In this document: piece by piece, positions 1 to 12,500 of the stretch | Layout: each line of letters opens with the position of its first letter | Position numbering within the stretch: the first letter of the stretch is position 1 | NCBI RefSeq assembly: GCF_039555335.1 | Contig: NC_092640.1 | Coordinates: 40,778,295-40,842,294 of the forward strand | Direction of reading: 5' to 3' | DNA: 64,000 bases | Source of the DNA: Amphiura filiformis | Lineage: Eukaryota; Echinodermata; Ophiuroidea; Amphilepidida; Amphiuridae | Made by a program: the position numbers and the translations under genes | Notes under the pieces: model-generated | The model's input: only the letters and a program-made list of their open reading frames with translations | What the model was told of the DNA's origin: nothing | Databases searched by the model: none

Positions 1-375
<375 letters not shown>

Positions 376-490
376 TTAGTCTAAGTTACATTCAAAACTG
401 TATTTCTCGATCTGGCATTAATTTATGCATTTCGTGAAGTTGTACGATCATGCATTATGCATCAATTTAACCTTTGACCTGCATATTTTA

Positions 491-512
491 CACGTGTCCT
501 TTCAAGATGGCG
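491..512 (+). promoter_or_regulatory. E-box and YY1-like motif at the DDOST start
   Basis: A palindromic E-box CACGTG lies at 491-496. The start codon itself sits in TCAAGATGGCGG (502-513), which matches the YY1 consensus AAGATGGCGGC found over the start codon of many housekeeping genes in animals. No TATA box is seen between the microsatellite and the ATG. Use of either site is inferred from sequence match alone. Confidence 0.45.
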
Positions 513-3500
513 GTGGGTGTAGCAGTCGTAATGCTGGGCCTTTTGGCTCTACTAAATGCAGTAGAAGGGGGAGGAAAAACACTTGTTTTGCTAGATTCAC
601 AAGCTATGAAGGAAACGCATTCTATTTTCTTCAAATCTCTTCAAGGTATGTTGACGAGTTTAGTCTGTAAATGGTTTTATCGTTAAGCTTATAAACTTGG
701 CAATGGCACGCCATCCATGGTCATGGACTGGCAATGTTAATTGCTAGACGTTCGCCTTTCGTATCTCTGTTTACTCGAGAACTCTAGCTTCGAATTTGCA
801 CACGATAGTTACGCATTCAGAATCTGAATCTGATTGGGTACTGTCCAACACTTCTTGGTTGCTTGGTATACGTCGAACAACTGAATACATGCACAACGTA
901 CGGACCAATAATATATTTTTGTAAACATTTTAGGCCTATAATTAGCGAGTTCGGTGGAATTAGGATTTTCCAGTTTATATCTGATCGTGTGTAAAAATTG
1001 TTCACAAACTTGATTTATTTCGAAGGGTTCAAAAGTGCCATATCGACAAATATATTATAAACATATTTGGTAAATATATAGATGAATCTACCCACATATT
1101 TTCTTTTTTGCACGAAAACCAAACTTAAATTGGTGAAATAAGTCACTGAATATGACGTACCTAGAGTGAAAATTTTACTGTCTAATCAGATCCGACGCCA
1201 TTTTCATACTGATCTCGAAACAACAACGTTGTTTAGATTCCTACACAACTGTATCTGATGATGTCATCTAATAAATATTCATATCATGTCAAAGTTCAAA
1301 GAATGACCTTTCTTCTGATACCAAAATAAACTCATTCAGACGAAGCAGAAACGGAGTGCGATCAGTCCAAATTAGGTGAAAAATACCACGTAATTTTGCG
1401 ATTTTCTACTCTCAAAATCAGTTTAAAATGCATTATAAGGAGTTGATGAAACATATATGAAACATAGATTGTGATAAAATTTAGAATTTTCTGAGTATAT
1501 TGCCAAAGTTTCATTGGGATTGGGGCTATCACAAGGAAGCACAACAGCTAAATGTGAAAATTACGTGATCATCACCATTGTCAAAATGTGTCGTTGAAGC
1601 CAGAACTTCTTGGTGCCGCGGCGCTGGTGCTGCATTGAGAACATCATCTATGTGATTTATGATCATATTTCATGTAATTATTACTAATTTAAAGATTTAT
1701 AACACGTTTTTTAAAATTATTTTGATTATATTTCTTTTGATTATATTTCTTTTGATTATATTTCTTTTATACACGAAATGTCTTAAAAGACATTTCGTGC
1801 ATAAAAGAAATATAATCAATCCACTTTCCGCATCAACAAATGTCTTAAGGCGTACTACACCCATATATTGGTTTGATTGGTCTAAAAATTTTTTTTTTTC
1901 ATATATAGCTAGGCGATATATGCACGAATCATGTGAAATAAAAAAATATGAAAAACATCGTGAAAGAGTGTCCTTTTTCACCCATTTGTCTTAAAGTTGG
2001 CTGGTTGGTAAGGACGCTTATACGATCCACGTAGTCTTCTTCACAACCGGGTTCTGCCGTTTCTAACATTCATCGATATTCACATACATTACGTATAAGA
2101 CACGCTACCGGTCCAGAATACGACCTGCCTACTAGGGCTGACACGTCAATTTGTATTACCAATAGGAAATACACAGGTCAGACATTTGAGAATAATTCTT
2201 TAAGATCTGGTAAAAAAGTTGGTAGCCGCCTCATTATGCTACCTAATCAAATCAAAAATGTTGTTGAAATAAAATTAAGGATCGAATGCGTTTTAGTGTC
2301 AAAAAAGGCAAAATTACCGTCAAACTTTAGCAATTCTGCACCCTTGCGAAGCCCTCGGCGGGTGCACAGTTAAATCGGGAATAAAATATCCGACCTTTGC
2401 GATCAAAAAACAACAAATTACAACATTGGACCATGTTTGGACATACTGTAGGCAAAAAAACACTATTGCTAAATAATATAGAATAGAACATTTGACATCA
2501 ACTTGACAAACTAATGAAGAAAATGTGCTCCATAAACATTAAGTAAGTGCGCAAAACAATTCCTATTCAAATGCGTGTATAAAACTGAACAGGGCCGGAC
2601 TGGCTACAAGACTACCGCAGAAGTTCAAAGTTCTCGTGTTGCCAGATTCAAACATGAGCATGTATGCCTAGCACCTTCTCTTGGTAAAATCCTGATAAAA
2701 TCAAGAAATGTATGTTGTGCCTCTTCCAAGGGGGGGCGGACTTCCCACAGGGGGTGGGGGTAGCTTCCCCCCATTGCCCCCTTAGGTATGGGCCTACGGC
2801 ACTGGACGTATGAGAAATTTGCTCAATTCCGCAATTTAAGACATTTTAACAATTCCGCAATTTTAGACATTTTAAATGGTAGGCCCTAATAAAGTAAGTA
2901 GAGAACGTGAACATATTAAATAATAGTAGACCTATTATTCCCCGGGTATATTAATACTTGGCTTTTGCAATAATATACTACGCCTACGTTACAAAACTTG
3001 CGGCTTGCCCTTCTCGCCTGCTGCCTAAAACTGAATACCGGCGGCCATGGAGGTGTAGGGGGATAATGTTTTGGTAGTGTCGATAGAGGGGTTGGCATGT
3101 CAAAGTGGGGAGGGCAAAGATTTGTTGGCATGGGGAAAGCAATTCACCGCCCCAGATGGCGAGTTGCGATAATATAAACTGAATCAGCGGTGTAAAGCAC
3201 GAGTATAGGCCTACAATTCCGCAATTTAATAATTAGGCGTACATAACACGGAAAAATAAAAGTTAGCCGGGTTATAACACTACTAAAATATTCAATAAGC
3301 ATGATAAGGGGCTCACTGAGAGATTTCCAAATGATGTAGGCCTACCAACTGAAGTTTCTTACCTCTTGCATTCCCCTTCCCTTCCCCGGCCATAATCGCC
3401 TTTGTTGTCCCTGTTTGTTGTTATAGGCCTAGTATTAGTGGTTTATTAGCCAAACACCGAGTACTAAAGACAAAATCTCATCCCGAGAAAAAAATCATCA

Positions 3501-6500
3501 GACATTTTACACGAATCTGATTACTAGCTAAGCCTATGATAGGCCACCTACATCAATTGGCCTACTGCTGATAGGATCCTATGTGCCAAATATTACATTT
3601 CAAAAATACCAAATGACAATTTAAATGACTTACGGGGTATCCTTCACTTTTAGACATTATAATTAATTTTAATTTTTCACACTTTGCTGGGATTACTGGA
3701 TAGGCCTTTAAAATTGTATAGATGGGAATGTCTAAATGCGAAAGTAGGGCCTATGTAGCGTGCGGATAACATGCAGGAAATTTTTCATGATTTTTACTGC
3801 GTAATACTGTAGGCATAGGCCTACCCGTGACGTGACTTCCAAAAGTGCGTGTTATTCAAAAATCAGTCGTGTCCCATTTAATGTGCACCAAATATCGCTT
3901 TCCCCCTTCGATCTGCCCAATTTTCCCAAATTCCTTTCCCGGCCCGTCTTGGCTTGTCCCATACGCCAGAATTTGAGCTTAAAAATACCTAAATATATAC
4001 ATGCATAAAACACGGCAACTGGTTATAACCAGCCCGGAGACAGCTCGTTATAAAAGTAATTATAACGCACGGGTGATGTAGTCAAAATTCGCGTGTCAAA
4101 ATTCGGATACCGTGGCGAGTGCAGAATTCTATGGAATATAATTTTGCTTTTTTTTGCCTTGGATAGGGACAATGATAGGTAAGACACACAAAATATGAAT
4201 CCACTTAAAATATTATATCACTGTATCAATTTTGGAGTTCCTAGTTGAAATGGATTAGAAAATAACGACAAAATAGTTACCAAAATTAGCAAATCTAAGC
4301 TTACGAGTCTTATTGAATATGGTGGGTATAGGTGACGAGAAATGCAATTTTTTTTTTTTTTTTTGTAGTATGGTTGTGGTAACCTGTTACCTATGGCTTA
4401 AGTAAGTTTCAGTGAAATAATGTCGCTAGTTACAAATACAAAATATAGCTCAACATTGAAAATAGAAGCATTTTAACCAGTTCGTTTTTGATAGATGTGG
4501 AGCTCTGAAAATCACCAAGTTCATGAAGCCATCAGGAACCACTTATTCCCATTTTACATATCAACATTATTTCTCTAATGCGTTGGCAACACGTATCCAA
4601 AATTTTAACGAAATCCGTTGATAGCAAGCTTTCCAAAATGAAGTGAATTTAAAGCATGAGTGATGTACCTCCTTTTGGCTTCTATCTTCTTTTTTTCTCA
4701 TTTCTTCACAAAATGCAAAAAACCGCAAAAAAAATGCAATGGGTGTAGTACCCCCTTAAAAGACATTTCGTGTATAAAAGAAATATAATCAATCCACTTT
4801 CCGCATCAACAAATTCTTAACACCATGGGCATGATGGGAAGAGATATCATGTGATATCAAAATATTGGGCACTGGAATAGGGAAACCCTGAAAGTGTTGT
4901 ATGTCTTCCCAAGATGCATTGCAGTTTATAAACACAATTACATCACTGCATTGGAAAAACCTCAGTCGACGCTGGTTTTCTGGGATGTGAATATTTTGTG
5001 TGGGGTGTGTGTGTTTGATGTTAGTGATAACTATCAATTGTCCTCAAACATCTTCCCATAATGCACTGTGTGTGACCCATCGATCCTGTTATAATGTTGT
5101 GTATGACCATGAGAAACCAGTGTATTCATGTCAACTTCTAGAAGATTACAGAAAGGGAGATCTCCAAATTATTGTTTGACTACTTCTGGCAAGTTGATAA
5201 ACCATTTGAATCACTCCTGTGTAGTCAGCAAAATGATATTTGCACCTTGGTATTGTTGTTCATGGTGCAAAATGGGTAGGTAATAAAAGGTAGGAATTTG
5301 TGAAATGCTGACAAATGTATCTAAATCTTCAAGTGCAGTTGTCTTACCTAAATATTTAGTTAAGTTTACATATAAAAAGTCTTGCAACAGCATATAATTC
5401 AACTACTCAAAGTGTTATTTAACTGGTTTCAAAAGTGTATTCCAAATTTTAGGTAGATCTTGTGTAAGACAAAAACCGTCAGACACAAAACGGACATTTT
5501 TGACCTTTAAAAGAGCATAACTTCCCTATACTTTGTCGTATTGGGGTACTTTTTGCATCATTGGCTTTCTTTTTCAATGCTCTTTCCAGTGATACCAAAT
5601 TTGTGGGGGTTGGTAAAAAAAATCCAAAATCCACTGAACTTCGCTACTATTAAGCTACTTGCAGTTCCGCCATTATGCACTATGTGCGGGAGAGCCTCGA
5701 ACTGGCAGCATACATGAAAGGAAGAATTATGTAACCTTACACAGAACGTTATGACTAGTTCAATTCCCATTCATGTATGCTGCCAGTTCGAGGCTCTCCC
5801 GCACATAGTGCATAATGGCGAACTGCAAGTAAGTAGCTAATATTAGCTATAACAAAATGTATATTTTCGTACAATGAATTGTACAACTATCGTTTCTACC
5901 CTATGACCTATAAAAGTTACCTGTTATCAAAGTGTCCGCAAAAAACTGGTCATCGCAAGTATCTTTGATGCTGAAAAGTCACGATATTCACGCAGGGACA
6001 GGCCGAAAACCTTACCTCGATCGTAAAATCCAGCCCATGCATGTCATAAATAATTCATTATTGTATTGTGTAAATGTCACTGATTGTGTCGACGTAGGCC
6101 TATTGTTATTGTAGGTAACCCAGGCAAACCTTAGTTAACACATTTGCTAGTCAGTCAAATTCGCCGACAACGTCAATGCATTTTTACATAGAAATTTAAA
6201 ACAAGTGCCCGAAGAAAGAAACCTACATAAATATGTTTTCTATACTTCACTTGACCCAAATATATGATTTTTTATGGTGATAAGTCACCCGCACATGGAA
6301 TTTTAGAGGGATTTGGATAGCATTTCCATTAAAAAAGCTGCTATCATAATGAGACTAAGATCTAGAAACACCCCCGAAATGCCGTTTGGGGAATTTTGCT
6401 AGCTGAAACTTTTTGATGAAAGTCAATCTTTGACAAGATGTAACTTTGCTACGGAAAGTGCTATGAAAAATGGTTTTCAGTTTTGGCTTTGTTTACTCAA

Positions 6501-9500
6501 GGGCTTTAATTTGATATATAAAATGATGCAGTTTGATGGCAAATTTAAATTCACCTAGCATACCTAGTTATTGCACCTGTTACAGCAGAAGTCATGCTGA
6601 ATTTATACTCGATCGCTGGATCACCATGTGAATTCGCTTATTTAAAAAAAAAAAACCTCTACGACCAGGTTGTTAAGCATCGAAACACGCTGACTGGCTT
6701 AGCAAATATCCAATTATTTTTGTAAACCAATCAGGTTAGACGTACTTTACTGGCGGGTCACATTAATTCATATCGTAAAAGGCCGTCGCCTTCATTGATT
6801 GGCTAACGATTATGATGAATGGTGTTTGCAACCAATCACAAAACGGGTTACAAATAAATAAAGGCGCCCATCGGAAATTTTGTGTGACGTCATGCCACGA
6901 GGTAGCCGGAGGCTTCGCTTTTCTGCTAGCTTTAAAAGCGAGCGAGTGGTATAAAGTCAGTTTCACAGCTGTGATTTATGGAGCATATCATAAAATCTCT
7001 GAGCACATGTATACACAGCGGATTTTGACAGATAAAAATGACATTTGCAATTCTGAGCAACGGGATTCCATGAAATTGAAGATTATGTAAGTTATTCTAC
7101 AGGATCGGTAATATATAACAGCTGGTCTGCAGTATTTGAACTTGCATATTGAAGTTTGTAAGTTTGTGACTTCGTACGTTTATGTGCAATAGATATTACA
7201 GGAAGCTTAAATTGGCACGCTTTCCTGCAATTTGTCTGTCGCTACGAAAGTTATTGGGAGTTCAGGGCACGTCACACCGAGTGTGACGTGACCTCACTGG
7301 GCATAGTTGCTTGGCAATGGTAGAAGTAATGCATCTAGCATGTCTAGCATTCGATGCTAGTTAGTAACTAGAGTATAGGCAATCAAACTTGCACCATTGG
7401 CACTGTACAAATAATTAAGAGAACACACCAGGTACCACCACCATGATGATCAATTGCACAGTTGGGAAACCACCAACCATAGTACACACAGAGCTGCTCA
7501 CATTACAACCCCATGCACTGAACTGACCAATCAGGTGCATGGATTTTCAAGAAAATTTGTTCTGGACTATGAAAAATGCTCATGCATATTACTTTTGTCC
7601 ATCAACATTTGACTGTCTCCACTTGCACTTCCTACACAAGTAGCTTGAATAAACCTTAAACTTCCGTAGAAAAACTTTGAAAACCTCAGAAAAACTTGTA
7701 AGCCCTTGAAATTTGAGTAATGTTGGTTCCACTTACATCAATACATGTATTTCAATGGGATGTAATTTGAGCTGGTGATGTCATTGGGTTATAATGAGCT
7801 GTGGTTGATTCATTTGCATAAGTTGAATTTGTACAGAAGTTTGCTTGTGGTATGCTAGGTGAATTCAAATTTGCCATCAAACTGCATCATTTTATATATC
7901 AAATTAAAGCTCTTGAGTAAACAAAGCCAAAACTGAAAACCTTTTTTTCATAGCACTTTCCGTAGCAAAGTTACATCTGGTCAAAGATTGACTTTCATCA
8001 AAAAGATTCAGCTAGCAAAATTCCCCAAAACTGCATTTCGGGGGTGTTTCTAGATCTTATTCTCATTATGATAGCAGCTTTTTTTAATGGAACTGCTGTC
8101 AAAATCCCTCTAAAATTCCATGAGCGCCTGTCTTATCACCATAAAAATCATATATTTGGGTCAAGTGAAGTATAGAAAGCATATTTATGTAGGTTTCTTT
8201 CTTCGGCCAGTTGTTTTAAATTTCTATGTAAATATGCATTGACATTGTCGGCGAATTTGACTGACTAGTAAATGGCCCATTTCACGGTTAGGCGCCACTT
8301 TTGGTGAAAAAACTTGAAATTTTCAAAATGGATTAAATTTCATTTAATTGGGGTTTTCTTTTCCACATAAGACCAGATTTTCATAAAAATATCATTTCCC
8401 AGCTTAAATCTCTCTACTTCTTGAAGAAAATTATAATTTATTATCTCATGTTATGTAATTTTTAACAAATTTGATAAATATTGAGTAGTGAATATTTATA
8501 CTTTTACTGTCCAATACATATATAATAGATATTTAAAATAAACAAGTATGTCATAGGCTCTCTTCTGACCAAATTTGGGCAAATTTTGTTGTGTAATGAA
8601 AAATTTATGGCCACTTACATGTAGATTGAAAAGGTTTACTCAACAATTTTAATAATCAATGAATGACTCTGATATTTCACAGCTTTGATGGTCATAATAT
8701 GGGTAATGTTCACAAATAATATCAGCCAGTTTGAAAGCACAGGTCAAATTCAAGATTCTTATGTTTGTGCAATTTTGGATGTGACAGATGTCAATGTGAA
8801 CGGAAACCACACATTGTAAAGCAGAGTATGTTTCAGAAAATAATGATTCAAAGAGTTTTCACACACTCAGTAAATTAAATGGGATATATTGAAACATATT
8901 AACCTGTGTTAGTGTTCATTTTAAAACATTGTTTACAATTTATAGATGTGGATGTGACATTTTTAATTGTGAACAGAATATTTCATTATTATAAACAGTT
9001 TGCTTGTCAAAATATAAGCTCTAAAGCACTTCTAACACATATATTTTGATAGATTCTATTGAATTGAGCAATGCTAAAATGTTTTTCCTGACCCTTTATA
9101 TATTTTTGCCAAGCAAAATGTTTATAATACTGAAATATTCCGTTCACAATTGAAAATGTCACATCCGCTTCTGTAAATTGTATACAAAACTGTCCCCTAA
9201 AAGACAACAACAAAGCCATGAAATAATCATATGTGACATGTATGAAATAATAAACCTATTTTAGAAAGTCAAATATCATGTTGTTTAAGTATTTTGGCCT
9301 AAAAACTACTAATTTTGAGGATGTGACATGTGAACGGAAATTGAAGCTTTTGAATCTCCTGTCACAATTAAAGAAGGCATGCTGAATTAAAAACTTATTG
9401 TGCCTTTTGATCCCCCGCAAACCTGTAATGAAATAACTTCAAACTGGCATCCTAGTCCCATTCCTGTCTTAGTTCTTTGAAGAAACTATTTTGGATGTGA

Positions 9501-12500
9501 CAGGTACCATGGATGTGACACATGTGAACGGAAACTTTGAAATGACATCTGCAAGCTAAGTTGATGAAGGAGTTTTCATTAAATGGTGTCATTAGATAGC
9601 TTATAGCAGGAGATTTTTAAAAATCAAGGAGAACAAATTCTGCCACTTATTTGTTAATAAATTATACTATTTGGAAAATTAATCGGATGTGACAAAATTG
9701 TGAACGGAATTTGTTGGCAAAAATTCAAAATATCGCTGTATCTATGTATTAAGAGCAACAAGTGTAATTTGTTCAACAAATAGTAACAAGACTCTGAACT
9801 TTACTAAAACACACTAGTTTGCCATTCATGTAAAGTATTAGTCGATCTATTCCACATTGAATAAGGTACATAGATGTGAACGGAAAATGTCACATCCGAA
9901 TTCAGAAATTTAAATGGTTCTCATGCTAGTTTAACTGACAACTACTACTTTATTCATGTATGGCTGTATAGTGCAACTTGTTCATTACATAAAAACAACA
10001 AAAGCAGCTGGTAGGCTCAACATAGTTAAAAGTGGCAGCATTGGAAAATAAATGTCTGTTTTAGGTTGCTAGTAAAATGTGGTTTTTGACCACTTCTGAC
10101 CCCTGTGCGCCCTGAAAGATAAAAGCAGAAAGGCCGATTAAGCTAGTGGAGGTAGGCTATACAGAGACAATGAAAAATCACCAACAGTCAATTCTGTAAC
10201 CCCATTATTTTTTACACACCAGGCCAGATACGTTGAAAATCAAAAAGTGGCGCCTAACCGTGAAATGGGCCAAATGTGTTAACTAAGGTTTGCCTGGGAT
10301 TCCTATAGAGTACATTATTAGCCTATTATTAGCTCGAGATACTCTATACTCTAGCTAAAATACAGGTTTACATTTACTATCTTACTAACTTCTTACATGT
10401 CTTACATTATCTAACATGTCTAAGGCTATTGAAACTTGATGTTGAGTTTAGCGTCCCATTTTTTTCAGCTCATAATGGTAATGTCTGAGGCAACTATTAG
10501 AGTTGGGCGACTAAGTCGCCAATAGTCGTTAGTCGCGACTATTACTGATAGTCGCGACTACGACTATTGAAAAGCAAAAGTCGACTAATGCAAGTATATT
10601 TTTGTGTTAAAAAATTACTTTAAAAGTGCCAGTTATTCGCACCAAAACCAACCAAATACTAACATATAAACTGCGAAAAATGTGAAAAAATGTTAGTCAT
10701 TGTCTTACCAATAGTAACACTAACCAACAAGTAATCATAAAGTCCATAAATCATCATTAAATTGGTATTATTGACTTGTTGTCGAACTACTTTCCCACAA
10801 GATAAAAGCCGTCAAAAAACTCAAATTACTTAGAACTGTCGAACATCTCATTATGATTATAATTTATGCATCGATAACAGGTGTAGCAGCGTCATAGCGT
10901 GCATGTACAGACCCAGGTTGGGTGTTTGTACCAACTACTGAAGGTATGAGATTATTTTAACTTTGGAAAGAAACAGCGAGAACTTCTGAGAAGTGTTTTA
11001 CAAAAAGGAAAATTTAGGAAAATATTATTAGATTAGAAGTACTTTTCACGTAATTTCAAAAAGCTATGCTTATTGTGGTAACAGAATATTTAGAAAGCAA
11101 CAGGAAAATAAACAAATTAGCTGACAAACAGTCGTAATGTTGCAATGCCACCCCTATAGCGACAAATGCAGTAGTCTAGATGAGGTCAGGTGACGTAGGT
11201 CGGAGGTGAAAGTTAATCGTACATGCACGATGCAACACATTCATGAGCATACCATGGAAAATATGCACTGCCGTACCGGCATGTTTACATATATTTTCAT
11301 GCACAGCAAAACATGGAAACGAACGAAGATCGCTATTGGAATATTGAAGGTTTGAGAAATTATATGAAGTTTCTTGTGCTGTTGCTGGAAAGTGGCAAGT
11401 GAATTTAATTGAACAGAAAAGTTAGGCCTATATTACAGCATTTTACAGTCAAATATTTGCATCGCAAACGTGAGATACAGTGTAGCAATTTGTATCGCAA
11501 CAGTGCTGGTTTGTGTAGCAAACTGTGATGCGATGCCGGCAATCACAGGTCCTGTAATCATGCATTATAAATACTAAATTGCCACCAATCTTTCACCCGA
11601 TTTTTCAGTCCAATTTTAACCACAGATAGTCGCAACTATAGTCGTAGTCGCGACTATTTGCTCTCGACTAGGAAAAAAGTGATAGTCGCCCAACTCTAGC
11701 AACTATTTCATTATTCATTATTCATTATTTTCAAGGTTTCATTATCAGCGGCCTTTTACCAATGCTTATGCGCTTTTGTTCATTCTAATTGGGCATCGCC
11801 AGTCGCAATATAATGTCACAAACACACATAAACATTTATAAAAGTATAATTATCTTGCTTTTTGTTTTTCAAATTTTAAAACAAACTAAATGTATTCCGA
11901 AGTATAGTACCATGCCAGTCTTCTTCACTCCAATTTGCACTAGGTCATGTGTCATATGGTGGGGCATATTTGCGTTACAAGCACTGATTTTGATCATTTG
12001 TCCTCCTTTTCACTTAAATTGTTACATGTCTAAAACTATACATCTCACACCAACAAAACTATACATTTTTGGAAAGCTTATGTTCCAAGGAATCCAACTA
12101 TGCAAAAAATGAAGTTGGTATACAGGGTGCGTAAGAAAATATATAGGGTGATATCATGAAAAAAATTAATTTTACTAGTAAATTCATAATTTATTGCATT
12201 TGCTACTGATATGGAATACCTCAAATGTAATCAAATTTTGTGGCAGGCAACACTATGAGCTTGAATAAAATTTATACTTTTGCTATGTTATGAATGACCA
12301 AAGTGGTGATACAGGGTGTGAAAATATACGTAACTTAGCACACAAAATGTTGATTACATTTTTGAAAATATTTTCTTTAGAGTGTATCCTACATTTATTT
12401 TAACTGCATATTTGGATTCCTGGGGTAAAGAGCTTTCCAAAAATGTATACATTTCCTATCTTAGGGTGTATAATTCTCAAGATACAAGAATTGAAAGCCA

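Larger units (their letters stand above)
6119..10298. mobile_element. 4.2-kb inverted-repeat element invaded by a second element
   Basis: The left arm runs from 6119 (CCCAGGCAAACCTTAG) to about 6564. The right arm starts at 7849 and reads as the reverse complement to 8269, then resumes at 10276 and ends GGTTTGCCTGGG at 10298. The arms are about 450 bp and clearly alike but not identical. The interruption is the separate element at 8274-10271. The loop at 6565-7848 is unique sequence with a promoter-like segment. No transposase frame is visible, so the family cannot be named. Confidence 0.75.

Noticed and set aside
8937-9219. A protein containing DVT and VNG repeats
   Set aside because: The only long frame is the arm of a hairpin and other motif copies fall in different frames or hit stops, so coding origin remains only an alternative.
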